Positions 51,448 through 60,233 of a stretch of DNA of 64,000 nt are shown here, one piece after another. Position numbers and translations under genes: made by a program. Position 1 is the first letter of the stretch, and each line of letters starts with the position of its first letter. The notes under the pieces were generated by a model, which saw only the letters and a program-made list of their open reading frames with translations, ran no database searches and was not told where the DNA came from. The stretch is from an uncultured Collinsella sp. (GTDB taxonomy: Bacteria; Actinomycetota; Coriobacteriia; Coriobacteriales; Coriobacteriaceae), in NCBI GenBank assembly GCA_934668875.1, contig CAKUON010000008.1:71888-135887 (forward strand). The letters are read 5' to 3'.

Positions 51448-52142
51448 AACGCGCTTTTAAGTCCGAAACCGCCATCGCACGCTCGTTTCTCCCGAGCATC
51501 GCCGGCGTCGGCCTGTTCATATTCGTCGTGCTGACCCTTGCCAACGCGACAGACGGCGATTCCGGCATGAGCGCCGGCACCTGCGCGGTCAGCGCCATGT
51601 CACCCATCATTATCATGAACTCGCTGGCTGGCTACGATAACCAAAACGGTTGGGAGCGCTATCGGGCAACGCTGCCGTTTTCGCGCAAGGACATCATCTG
51701 CGCACGCTACCTGTGCATTATTGCCTTCTCGGCCGTCATGGCCTGCGCGGCTACGCTTCTGAACATCCTCGCCCTTCCGTTCTTTGATCACATGGGCATC
51801 CCTTCGACAAGCCAGACGGTCTTTGAAATCGCAACCGCCTCGGCGGCATCGATGCTCATCTCCCTCATGATGGTGTTTTTGGCGCAGCCGATATTCTTCC
51901 GATTTGGACACATGGAGGCGCTGCGCCTTTCCGTCGGCCTGTTTGCCCTGCTTGGCTGTGGCACCATGGCAATGCTGAGCTCCTCCAACCCCATCAGAAA
52001 CTGGCTCATGTCATTTGCCGGGGCGAATCCCAATCCCGCCGTCATCGGATGTCTGTGCGCCGGCATAGCCGTTCTAGCATTGGTCCTTTTCGCAATCAGC
52101 GTCACCGTTAGCACCAAGGTCTACCAAGCACGCGACCTGTAG
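51444..52142 (+). CDS. ABC-2 type permease
   Basis: The 232-residue protein has about six hydrophobic segments and NGWERYRATLPFSRKDII, typical of ABC-2 permeases paired with YtrB-like ATPases. Its ATG overlaps the ATPase stop (ATGA), so the two are translationally coupled. It completes the GntR operon. Its substrate is unknown. Confidence 0.85.
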   Translation: MKRAFKSETAIARSFLPSIAGVGLFIFVVLTLANATDGDSGMSAGTCAVSAMSPIIIMNSLAGYDNQNGWERYRATLPFSRKDIICARYLCIIAFSAVMACAATLLNILALPFFDHMGIPSTSQTVFEIATASAASMLISLMMVFLAQPIFFRFGHMEALRLSVGLFALLGCGTMAMLSSSNPIRNWLMSFAGANPNPAVIGCLCAGIAVLALVLFAISVTVSTKVYQARDL

Positions 52143-52210
52143 CCATGAGCGGTATCATCGGACGTGCGCTGTAGATTTGGCGCAGTCGTTCTTGGGGAGG
52201 CATTTCACCC

Positions 52211-53086
52211 ATGTCGTGGGTCGCTGCAGCGCTTGCATCGGCTTTCTTTGCCGGCATCACATCTATCCTGGCCAAATGCGGCATTAAACATACCGATTCC
52301 GATGTCGCGACCGCCATCCGCACCTGCATGGTGCTCGTATTTGCCTGGGGAATGGCGGGCGTTTCTGGATCCATCGGAACCATTGGCAGCATCGCGGCCA
52401 AGTCTTGGCTGTTCCTCGTCCTCTCGGGACTTGCCACCGGCGTTTCATGGATCTGCTACTTTAAGGCGCTCAGCATTGGAGACGTCAATAAAGTTGTACC
52501 GGTCGACAAGATGAGCACCGTGCTCGCCACGCTCTTCGCTATCGCGCTCTTTGGCGAGACAAGCAGTCTGGCCGTAAAGCTTGTCGGGACGGCCGTAATC
52601 ACCCTCGGCACGTTTTTGATGATCGAGAAGAAGCAATCCACTGGCGTGGGTCAGAAGCAAGATCGGACTTGGCTCGTCTACGCCGTCGGCGCGGCCGTGT
52701 TCGCGGCACTCACATCCATCCTTGCCAAGGTTGGCATCGAAGGAGTCGAATCCAATCTGGCCACGGCAATCCGCACCTGCGTAGTACTAGCCATGGCATG
52801 GGCAATCGTTGCCGCCAAGGGAAAGCTGGGGCAGGTAGCGCACGTTGAACGGCGTGAACTAACATTTCTCGCAGCATCGGGCATTGCGACCGGTGCATCG
52901 TGGCTACTCTATTACTACGCCATTGCCGCCGGGCAGGTGAGCATCGTGGTGCAGATCGACAAGCTATCGATTGTCGTATCGGTGCTGTTCGCACGCCTTG
53001 CCTTCAACGAAAAGCTGTCGCGCCGAAGCGCCGCCGGCCTTTTTCTCATCGTTCTGGGCACTGCCGCACTCGCAATTTGGAAGTAA
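52211..53086 (+). CDS. EamA/DMT-family transporter with two similar halves
   Basis: The 291-residue protein has two obviously related EamA halves. Each contains a segment of the form ALTSILAK(V/C)GI followed by ATAIRTC(M/V)VL and GIATGASWLLYYYAI (or GLATGVSWICYFKAL), which shows internal duplication. GGGGAGG precedes the ATG. The substrate is unknown. It has no regulator adjacent. Confidence 0.87.
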   Translation: MSWVAAALASAFFAGITSILAKCGIKHTDSDVATAIRTCMVLVFAWGMAGVSGSIGTIGSIAAKSWLFLVLSGLATGVSWICYFKALSIGDVNKVVPVDKMSTVLATLFAIALFGETSSLAVKLVGTAVITLGTFLMIEKKQSTGVGQKQDRTWLVYAVGAAVFAALTSILAKVGIEGVESNLATAIRTCVVLAMAWAIVAAKGKLGQVAHVERRELTFLAASGIATGASWLLYYYAIAAGQVSIVVQIDKLSIVVSVLFARLAFNEKLSRRSAAGLFLIVLGTAALAIWK

Positions 53087-53370
53087 GGCGCAGCGAACGC
53101 GAGCCTCGGCGCACTCGTGGCCACAATCGGTCGCCAGCAAATACGAATATATGACAAATGACATGTCCCCGGCCCGTACGCAACGTTTTACAATGGAGGC
53201 GTCACGGGCCTTGGCCCAATTTCGATCATCCAAGGGGATGTCTTTTTGGTCATTGTTCTTTAGGGAACGGTCAATCGCATAGAACCGTGAAAACGGCCGC
53301 CTAACGGCCGTGGTTTATTGCGCCGTTCCGCCTCCGTCATCTGCCAATTTGCACCTGATAGGAAAGAACA
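53087..53370 (+). other. 283-base gap with a degenerate GTCCC half-unit and hairpin
   Basis: ATGACAAATGACATGTCCCC (53151-53170) looks like the left half of the TGACAAA-type palindrome without its right arm. ACGGCCG and CGGCCGT (53293-53312) form a short hairpin. Otherwise I see no gene here. Confidence 0.4.
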
Positions 53371-54108
53371 ATGCAATCCCAGGAATCTCAATCCTTCCCA
53401 AAAGCCAGCAGCTTCGATACGGCACTCGTGCGCTCTAAGATTATGGGGCTGAACCCCCTCAAACTCTGCGAAGAGCTGCTTCGCGATGCGCGCATTCCCC
53501 GCGGCGCCCGCGTCTGTGATCTTGGGTCGGGCACCGGCATCACCAGCGCCCTGCTTGCTCGCGAATATGGGTTTGACACCTACGCCGTCGACCTGTGGAG
53601 CGACCCCGAGGAAAATCGCGCGTTCTTCGATTCGCTCGACATCTCGCGCGACACGATTCACCCCGTACAGGCAGACGCCTCACAGGGATTGCCGTTTGAG
53701 CACGACTTTTTTGATGCGGTCGTGAGCATCGACTCGTACAACTACTACGGTCGCGACCCACATTATCTGGGCGAACGCTTGCTTCCCTACGTTAAGCGCG
53801 GGGGCATGCTTTGCCTGAGCATCCCCGGCATGGCCCGCGACTGCCACGAGAACCTGCCTGACTGTCTGCTCGCATCTTGGACGCCCGAGCAGCTCGATTA
53901 CATGCACGACATAGCCTGGTGGCGCGCCATGATCGAGCCGACCCCCGGCGTCGAGATTGTCTCGATGCAACCCATGCTCTGCACCAACGAGGCATGGGCA
54001 GACTGGCTCGCCTGCGACAATGAGTACGCCGCGGGCGACCGCGCTGCCGTTGAAGCGGGCGCCCTCGAGTATCTCAACACCATAGCAATCGTGCTGAGGA
54101 AGCTCTAA
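53371..54108 (+). CDS. Class I SAM-dependent methyltransferase
   Basis: The 245-residue protein has motif I VCDLGSGTGITSALLA and the acidic strand DTYAVDLW, followed by motif IV-like FFDAVVSIDSYNYYG. The YNYYG element resembles small-molecule methyltransferases. The substrate is unknown. The ribosome binding site is AGGAAAG. Confidence 0.8.
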   Translation: MQSQESQSFPKASSFDTALVRSKIMGLNPLKLCEELLRDARIPRGARVCDLGSGTGITSALLAREYGFDTYAVDLWSDPEENRAFFDSLDISRDTIHPVQADASQGLPFEHDFFDAVVSIDSYNYYGRDPHYLGERLLPYVKRGGMLCLSIPGMARDCHENLPDCLLASWTPEQLDYMHDIAWWRAMIEPTPGVEIVSMQPMLCTNEAWADWLACDNEYAAGDRAAVEAGALEYLNTIAIVLRKL

Positions 54109-54113
54109 ATAAC

Positions 54114-54157
54114 AGCCGCGCGAGGCCGTAGACATACGGCCTCGCGCGGCTTCTTTC
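54114..54157 (+). terminator. Strong terminator after the methyltransferase
   Basis: AGCCGCGCGAGGCCGTA (54114-54130) pairs perfectly with the 17 bases 54135-54151, followed by TCTTTC, between convergent genes. Confidence 0.9.
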
Positions 54158-54194
54158 AAAACGGATTATGAATCAGCCCAAAACGGGCCGCCCG

Positions 54195-55484
54195 CTACTT
54201 GCGCAGCGGCTTGGGTAGTGGAATTCCGGCGGCGATAACCGCGGCGATGATCATAGCGACGATGCCCTTGAGCGGGAAGCACATGAGCAGCAGGCCCACG
54301 ACCATAACGGGCTGGCGCATGACGGCACCCATTGTCGAGGCAGTGCAGACGGCTACGCAAAAGACCGGATCGGCACCCGTGAGCAGCGCGAAACCGTAGC
54401 CGAGGCTCACGCCCGAAAAGATTACGGGGAAGAAATGGCCGCCGCGCCAGCCCAGGTTGATAAGGGCGGGCGTCAGCATAGCCTTGACCAGGCCGGTCGC
54501 GATAAGGACGCCGGCGGGGATGGTGAGGTAGGTTTCCATGAGGACATCTGCCTGCGTCTCGCCGGCAAACATGGTGTAGGGCAGAACCGTGCCACAAGCC
54601 GCAAGCACCAGACCGGCCAGCATGGCCTTGGCGACGGGGCGCTCCCCTATGGCATGGGCCAGCGCCTCGCTTGCATGCTCCGAGACAAAGAACAGCCAGC
54701 CGCAGACCGTGCCGACCAACGTCAGAGGAATGAGCCACGTCAGTTCCAAGCTGCCCACCTCGGCAGCCTCAAACCTCGGCATGCCCATGCCGCCGCCCAT
54801 AAGCTGACCGAGCAACAGGTAGGTGCCCAAGCCGCCCGCAATCGCGATACCGTAGACCACGGTCTTCTGTGCCTTGGGGAGCTTGATGGTGATTTCGTCA
54901 GACGCGGAGTCTTCATCGCCGTCGGCGCTACCGGCGAGCGGCGCCACAAAGCCAAAGACGGGTGCGGTAAAGAGCGCCGTCAGGGCAGCCTGGGTGCCCA
55001 GCAGCGTAAGCTCCCTAAACTCGGCGCCAAAGCGACGCATGCGGTCGCCGACCCAACTGCAAAGGCCCGCGATAACGCCGGTCAGACCGGCCTCGGGACC
55101 AATGCTTCCGCCAAACAGCAGCGGCAGCAGTGCCGCGATCGACAGCTTGCCCAGATTGTCATACGGATAGCGCCCGTCTTGTTTGACCTTGGCCATCACC
55201 TGGTTGAGGTCGTCGGTCTTGGTGCCGGTCAGCTTTTCGTACAGCCCGATGAGCAGGCCGCCCAACAGGCAGACGAAAAACGGGTACGGCAGACAACCGA
55301 AGGGACCGCTGGCAAGCTCGGGCGAAGCAGCACCCAGCATATGCGGGACCTCGGTCCAAAAGAAGTCGATACCATGCTCCATCGCAAAGAAGAACAGCCA
55401 GACCGCAGCGCCGGCGAGCGCGCCAGTCAAGGCTACGCTGATAAGGAACAGCGCACGGTTTTTAGGCTTGGCAAGGTTATCCAT
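54195..55484 (-). CDS. CLC-family chloride channel/transporter
   Basis: The 429-residue membrane protein has GGSIGPEAGLTG near residue 118 and GWRGGHFFPVIFSGVSLGYG in the second half, corresponding to CLC selectivity motifs. CLC proteins move chloride or fluoride, as channels or proton exchangers. I could not find the external gating Glu of ClC-ec1 (G-R-E-G-P) in its usual form. No fluoride riboswitch is seen in the leader. A charged loop (SADGDEDSASDE) interrupts the middle. Confidence 0.83.
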   Translation of the reverse strand: MDNLAKPKNRALFLISVALTGALAGAAVWLFFFAMEHGIDFFWTEVPHMLGAASPELASGPFGCLPYPFFVCLLGGLLIGLYEKLTGTKTDDLNQVMAKVKQDGRYPYDNLGKLSIAALLPLLFGGSIGPEAGLTGVIAGLCSWVGDRMRRFGAEFRELTLLGTQAALTALFTAPVFGFVAPLAGSADGDEDSASDEITIKLPKAQKTVVYGIAIAGGLGTYLLLGQLMGGGMGMPRFEAAEVGSLELTWLIPLTLVGTVCGWLFFVSEHASEALAHAIGERPVAKAMLAGLVLAACGTVLPYTMFAGETQADVLMETYLTIPAGVLIATGLVKAMLTPALINLGWRGGHFFPVIFSGVSLGYGFALLTGADPVFCVAVCTASTMGAVMRQPVMVVGLLLMCFPLKGIVAMIIAAVIAAGIPLPKPLRK

Positions 55485-55608
55485 CGGGTCCTCCCGTGGT
55501 CAAAATCGACAAAGATACGTTTTATTGTAGAGCGAGCGCTGCCAAGACGAGCCAACCATCTGCACCCCAAACGGCACCATTGGGCGCAATGCGCGCCCAA
55601 TCTAGAAC

Positions 55609-56142
55609 TTAGCCGTTGATGATCGAGGCAATCTCGTGCAAATCTTCGGCAAAGTAAATCCCCCGCTGGCGCTGCGGACTCGATAGCCCCTTTTCAATCA
55701 TGTGGCCGAGCAGGGCCTTCAGGTCGTTGTAGTAGCCGTCCAGGTTGTACAGGATGCACGGTGCGCCGAGATGCCCCAGCGACACCGCGGACATGACCTC
55801 GGCAATCTCCTCGAGCGTACCCGTGCCGCCGGGAAAGGCAATAAACGCGTCGCCGAGCTCGATCATCTTAGCCTTGCGCTCGGCCATATCGCTCGTCACG
55901 ATGAGGTCGTCGATACCGTCGTGCTGGAACTCGGCCTCGATAAAAAAGCTCGGCTCCACGCCCGTCACACGACCGCCGGCATCGAGCACGCTATCGGCAA
56001 GCGCGCCCATCAGGCCCGACTTGGATCCGCCGTATACCAGCGCGTGGCCGTTGGCACCAATCCACGTGCCGAGCTGCTGCACCGCGGGCAAAAACGCCGG
56101 ATCGTTGCCGACGCTCGCACCTAGGTACACCGTGATGTTCAT
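55609..56142 (-). CDS. LOG-family protein (cytokinin-riboside phosphoribohydrolase-like)
   Basis: The 177-residue protein has YGGSKSGLMGALAD and the signature FPGGTGTLEEI. LOG proteins hydrolyse nucleoside 5'-monophosphates to base and ribose phosphate. The ATG at 56142 is preceded by AAGGGGG at suitable spacing; a TTG two codons upstream is possible. The biological substrate in this organism is unknown. Confidence 0.88.
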   Translation of the reverse strand: MNITVYLGASVGNDPAFLPAVQQLGTWIGANGHALVYGGSKSGLMGALADSVLDAGGRVTGVEPSFFIEAEFQHDGIDDLIVTSDMAERKAKMIELGDAFIAFPGGTGTLEEIAEVMSAVSLGHLGAPCILYNLDGYYNDLKALLGHMIEKGLSSPQRQRGIYFAEDLHEIASIING

Positions 56143-56175
56143 ATGCAATCCCCCTTGCTGCGCGATGCGTTTGCC

Positions 56176-56601
56176 CTAACGCTGTCGACGGCGGTACTCA
56201 CGTACGCGACGCGACAGGTCGGCGAGCTCATCGCGGTCGAGCTCTTCCAAATGCTCCAAGTCGTCCATAAAGCGCGCCATGGTGTCCTTTTGGCGCATCT
56301 TGATGAGCGTGTTGCAGTAGCTCACCGCAACGCCCGTGAGCATAGCGATATAGAAGATGCTAATGACGCTCAAGACGACCGTGATGACGCGGGCGACCGG
56401 TGTCTCGGCCGGAATATCACCAAAGCCGATGGTCGATACCGTCTCAAAGCTAAACCAGAGCCCATCACCAAAGGTGAGGGTCGTGGGCTCGGACAGCCAG
56501 ACAGCCGTTGAGCAGAGCAGATAGAAGACGAGAAACAGGCCCGTAATGCGCACAAAACCGGCCTGACGCAACACATCGGCAAGCGTCCTCAGCTTTTTCA
56601 T
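56176..56601 (-). CDS. Two-TM potassium channel-like protein
   Basis: The 141-residue protein has two transmembrane helices flanking a pore loop with the filter TIGFGD (TVGYGD in most potassium channels). A charged helical C-terminus (HLEELDRDELADLSRRVRE) follows. It is probably a potassium channel without an RCK domain. It ends 34 bases upstream of the LOG start on the same strand and may be cotranscribed. Confidence 0.82.
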   Translation of the reverse strand: MKKLRTLADVLRQAGFVRITGLFLVFYLLCSTAVWLSEPTTLTFGDGLWFSFETVSTIGFGDIPAETPVARVITVVLSVISIFYIAMLTGVAVSYCNTLIKMRQKDTMARFMDDLEHLEELDRDELADLSRRVREYRRRQR

Positions 56602-56671
56602 CGCGACCCCTTCCGCGAGTAATCAATCACATTCGCTCGGTATTGTCCCACGCCTCCCCTGCAAACGGAAC

Positions 56672-56700
56672 TAGTCATCGGGGACGTTCTTGAATGACTA
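56672..56700 (-). repeat. GTCCC-core palindrome, TAGTCAT arms
   Basis: TAGTCAT (56672-56678) pairs with ATGACTA (56694-56700). On the minus strand the core reads AAGAACGTCCCC, as at 782-810. Confidence 0.7.
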
Positions 56701-56727
56701 GTCGTTTAAGAACGTCCCAGGCGACTA
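56699..56727 (+). repeat. GTCCC-core palindrome, TAGTCG arms
   Basis: TAGTCG (56699-56704) pairs with CGACTA (56722-56727) around TTTAAGAACGTCCCAGG. It shares two bases with the preceding unit and is in the opposite orientation. Its arms differ from those of its neighbour but still pair with each other. Confidence 0.7.
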
Positions 56728-56832
56728 CATCTGCCGGATGAAAGCGGCCAGCCGTTTAACGGCATGCGGGTCAAACGTGGCGGCTGAGCTGGTATCCTTA
56801 TGCGGTAATGCCTCGATTCGTTAGGATTGCTT

Positions 56833-59637
56833 GTGAAGCCTTTCGCCGTCCTTCGTTCAACTATGTGCCGCGCCCTCGCCATCGTGTTCGCCGCACTCAC
56901 CGTGCTGAACGCCATCGCGCCTACTCCGGCTTTTGCCGATGACTCTGATCAGCAGGTCAAAACGGTACGCGTTGGCTGGCTCGTCAGCAGCGAGGGTTTC
57001 CAGGAAGGCACGCCGGGCGAACGCCTTTCGGGCTGGGGTTACGAATACCTCCAAACCCTCTCGTACTACACCCCCGGATGGAAATACGAATATGTCTCCG
57101 GTACGTTCACCGAGCTCATGGACAAGCTCGAGGCGGGCGAGATCGACCTCATGCCCAATATCTCCTACTCCGAGGAACGCGCCCAAAAGCTGCTTTTCTC
57201 ATCGAACCCCGAGGGCACCGAGCGCTACTACATCTATGCCAGGCCCGACCGAGACGACTTGGCCACGGGCGACCTCCAGGCGCTCCAGGGCCTCACCATT
57301 GGCTGCAATCCCGGCGTTATGCAGACCTTCGTCGGCCAGCAGTGGCTTGCCGACGAAGGCATTACCTGCACCTATAAAGAAATAGCCAGTGGCGGCGGCC
57401 TCTTCGATGCGTTGGCAAACGGCGAGGTCGACGCCATCATCATGAACGACACAATCTCGTCGCCCAACGCCTCCCCCATGTTCTACGTAGGCTCAAGCGA
57501 CTACTATTTCGCCGTCCCCAAAAGCCGCCCCGACCTTATGGACGATATCAATGCCGCCATGGCGGCAATCGCCCGATTCAACCCCCGCTACAATGACGAG
57601 GTCAAAGCAAATTACTCGGCCCAAAACAGCGGGTCATCATCACTTGACGGCGCCGAGGCCTCCTGGCTCAAAGCAAACGGCAACACCATCACGCTCGGCT
57701 ATCTTACAAACCAGCTCCCCTACTGCACGCAAAATGACGATGGCGAAATGGAGGGGTCGTTTGCCTCGCTCGCGACGACGTTGCACGACAAGTTTGGCAT
57801 TAACGTTAAAACAGTCGCCATCGCAGACACCAAACAAATGATCAAAGCCCTTTCAGAAGGCACCATCGATGTCGCCCTGCCATTCTTTCGTGACTACTGG
57901 CTCGCCGAACAGGTGGGGGTCATCCAGTCAAACTCGACGGGAACGGTCTCCCTGACCGCTATCCACAGCAGCAACGACCTGAGCAAGGACCTCAAGAACA
58001 TCGCTTGCACAAAGAGCGCTATCGTCAACCGCTTTGAGCTCGAGAGCCTGTTCCCCGACGCGACGGTAACCGAGTACCCAAGCGGCAGCGAGATGCTCAA
58101 AGCCCTCAATAAAGGAGAGGCCAGTTGCATCATCGTCCCCAGTACGCGCCTGGAAACCATCCGCGACACCTACGACATCGAGGATTTCGAAACGCAGGAA
58201 CTCACCAACACAGCAGAACTATCGTGCTTGATCTCGCGCGGCAATCCCCAACTCCTAGGAATCATTAATAAGGGTATCGTCAATGCCGGCGAATCGCTCT
58301 CCGCGAACAGTTATTCCCCCACATCGTATTCGGCTCAAGAATCCGATACACTTCGATTCCTCTACCGCAACCGCACCGCCATTGCCACCGTTATCATCTG
58401 CATTTTGCTGACCGGCATCGCTATCCTTGTCTGGTCGCTTCAACGCGCGCGGATAGAGCGGCAGAAAGCCGACGCCGCCAACGCCGCCAAGACCGCGTTC
58501 CTCACGCGCATGAGCCACGACATCCGAACACCGCTCAACGGCATCTTGGGCCTTATTGAGATTGAGGAATTGAAAGAGGGCGATATAAAGGTCGCTCGCG
58601 AAAGCCGCGCCAAGGCGCGTGTCGCTGCCAACCACCTGCTCTCGCTCATTAACGACATCCTCGAGATGGGCAAAATCGAGGAGCGCAAAGTGACACTCGA
58701 GCACGAATCGTTCAACCTCAAGGAGCTCTGTGACGATGCCTTGGTGCTGTGCAAACTCCGCGCATCGGACCGTGGCATTACGCTGCTCAACGCCAGCGAG
58801 CCCTATGCCGTCGACCAGAGCATGATCGGCAGCCCCACCCATATCCGCCGAATTATCATCAACCTGCTCGACAACAGCATCAAATACAACAAGCATGGCG
58901 GCACCGTCACCTTCTCTTCCACCGTCAAACCGCTCAACGACGCACGTGCGCTCTTTTGCTTCACCATCGAAGACACCGGCATTGGCATGACGTCTGAGTT
59001 TTTGAAGCACATTTACGAGCCGTTTGCCCAAGAGGGCGACGACGCCCGCAGCAAATTCCAGGGAACCGGCATGGGCATGCCCATTGTCAAATCACTTATC
59101 GACATGATGGGCGGCACCATCGAGATTTCAAGCGAACTCGGCGTGGGCAGCACGTTCACTGTCCAGATTCCGCTCGATATCGACAAGAACCCTCGGGCCC
59201 ACATAAAGCCAGTCGAGGCAATGCCCAACTGCCCGATTGCCGGCATGAACGTCCTGCTCGCCGAAGACAACGACCTGAATGCCGAAATTGCCCAGGCGTT
59301 GCTTGAATCCGAGGACGTTGTGGTGACCCGCGCGGCCAACGGCAACGAGGTTGTCGACCTGTACCTGTCGCACCCCGCCGGCAGCTTCGACGCCATCCTC
59401 ATGGACATCATGATGCCCGGTATGGACGGTTATGAGGCAACGCGCGTGATTCGTCTGAGCGGCAAGCCCGACGCCGCCGACATCCCCATCATCGCGCTGA
59501 CCGCCAACGCTTTTGCCGAGGACGCCAAGGCCGCACGTGACGCCGGCATGAACGCCCATCTGCCCAAGCCGCTCGATTTTGAAAAGCTCAAAAACATTCT
59601 CGCCCGCATCAAGCAGCACGGCCCCAGTTCGCTATAG
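56833..59637 (+). CDS. BvgS-like hybrid sensor histidine kinase with two solute-binding domains
   Basis: The 934-residue protein has a signal peptide (ending about APTPAFA), two periplasmic-type SBP domains (about 45-265 and 285-500), one transmembrane helix (about 517-537), a histidine kinase with MSHDIRTPLNG (His562), an ATPase domain (TGIGMTSEF, GTGMGMPIVK) and a C-terminal receiver (Asp858 in LMDIMMPGMDG). The first SBP domain resembles amino acid binding proteins, with GEIDLMPNISYSEERAQ. GTG at 56833 has TAGGA upstream. No HPt or DNA-binding response regulator is adjacent, so the phosphate acceptor must be elsewhere. Confidence 0.9.
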   Translation: MKPFAVLRSTMCRALAIVFAALTVLNAIAPTPAFADDSDQQVKTVRVGWLVSSEGFQEGTPGERLSGWGYEYLQTLSYYTPGWKYEYVSGTFTELMDKLEAGEIDLMPNISYSEERAQKLLFSSNPEGTERYYIYARPDRDDLATGDLQALQGLTIGCNPGVMQTFVGQQWLADEGITCTYKEIASGGGLFDALANGEVDAIIMNDTISSPNASPMFYVGSSDYYFAVPKSRPDLMDDINAAMAAIARFNPRYNDEVKANYSAQNSGSSSLDGAEASWLKANGNTITLGYLTNQLPYCTQNDDGEMEGSFASLATTLHDKFGINVKTVAIADTKQMIKALSEGTIDVALPFFRDYWLAEQVGVIQSNSTGTVSLTAIHSSNDLSKDLKNIACTKSAIVNRFELESLFPDATVTEYPSGSEMLKALNKGEASCIIVPSTRLETIRDTYDIEDFETQELTNTAELSCLISRGNPQLLGIINKGIVNAGESLSANSYSPTSYSAQESDTLRFLYRNRTAIATVIICILLTGIAILVWSLQRARIERQKADAANAAKTAFLTRMSHDIRTPLNGILGLIEIEELKEGDIKVARESRAKARVAANHLLSLINDILEMGKIEERKVTLEHESFNLKELCDDALVLCKLRASDRGITLLNASEPYAVDQSMIGSPTHIRRIIINLLDNSIKYNKHGGTVTFSSTVKPLNDARALFCFTIEDTGIGMTSEFLKHIYEPFAQEGDDARSKFQGTGMGMPIVKSLIDMMGGTIEISSELGVGSTFTVQIPLDIDKNPRAHIKPVEAMPNCPIAGMNVLLAEDNDLNAEIAQALLESEDVVVTRAANGNEVVDLYLSHPAGSFDAILMDIMMPGMDGYEATRVIRLSGKPDAADIPIIALTANAFAEDAKAARDAGMNAHLPKPLDFEKLKNILARIKQHGPSSL

Positions 59638-59679
59638 TCTCTCCCCAAGAACCATGCCCGATTGGAAAGGAATCCCGCG

Positions 59680-60159
59680 ATGTTTAGGCCCCTACGCCGA
59701 AAGAAACGTGCCATCACCGACGAGACGGCGCGTGAGCTGCTCGCCACCTGCAAGCGCGGCGTCTTTGCCGTCAACGGCGACGATGGCTACCCGTACGCCA
59801 TTCCCGTCAACTACTTCTTTGACGCTGAGCACGACAAGATTTACTTCCACGGCGCCAAGGCGGGCCACAAGGTCGACGCTCTCAAGCGTGACGACAAGGT
59901 CTGTTTTACCGTCTACGGCAACGACTGGTACAAGGACGACGATTGGGCGCCCTACGTGCAGAGCACCGTTGTCTTTGGCCGTTGCCGCCTAGCGAATGAC
60001 ACCCCTGCATTTATCGAGGACAAGGTCCGCGAGCTCGCGCTCAAGTACTACCCCACCGCCGAAGAGGTCGAGGAGGAAATCGCCAAGGACATCAAGGGCG
60101 TTCAGCTGTACGAAATTACGATTGAGCACCTTTGCGGCAAGCAGATTCACGAAAAGTAG
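59680..60159 (+). CDS. Pyridoxamine 5'-phosphate oxidase-fold flavoprotein, NimA-like
   Basis: The 159-residue protein has KRGVFAVNGDDGYPYAIPVNY and HGAKAGHKVDAL, typical of NimA-like FMN-binding split-barrel proteins that can reduce nitroimidazoles or other small molecules. AAAGGA precedes the ATG at 59680. It lies 42 bases after the hybrid kinase and may share its transcript. Confidence 0.85.
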   Translation: MFRPLRRKKRAITDETARELLATCKRGVFAVNGDDGYPYAIPVNYFFDAEHDKIYFHGAKAGHKVDALKRDDKVCFTVYGNDWYKDDDWAPYVQSTVVFGRCRLANDTPAFIEDKVRELALKYYPTAEEVEEEIAKDIKGVQLYEITIEHLCGKQIHEK

Positions 60160-60178
60160 GGGTCTGGGATCAGACCCC
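60159..60178. terminator. Short palindrome after the NimA-like gene
   Basis: GGGGTCTG (60159-60166) pairs with CAGACCCC (60171-60178) around GGAT. No U-tract follows on the plus strand. It overlaps the last base of the stop codon. Confidence 0.45.
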
Positions 60179-60233
60179 CGCATAACAATCAAGCCAGAAG
60201 ACCCCGCGCATGTCGTTCGTTCGTTACGGCTTG

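Larger units (their letters stand above)
56602..56832. other. Gap between the potassium channel and hybrid kinase genes
   Basis: The 231-base divergent gap holds the two GTCCC palindromes listed separately. No gene is visible. The kinase start region has only the weak ribosome binding site TAGGA. Confidence 0.5.

Noticed and set aside
54195..55620. Fluoride riboswitch upstream of the CLC gene
   Set aside because: The short leader before 55484 has no recognisable fluoride aptamer sequence.
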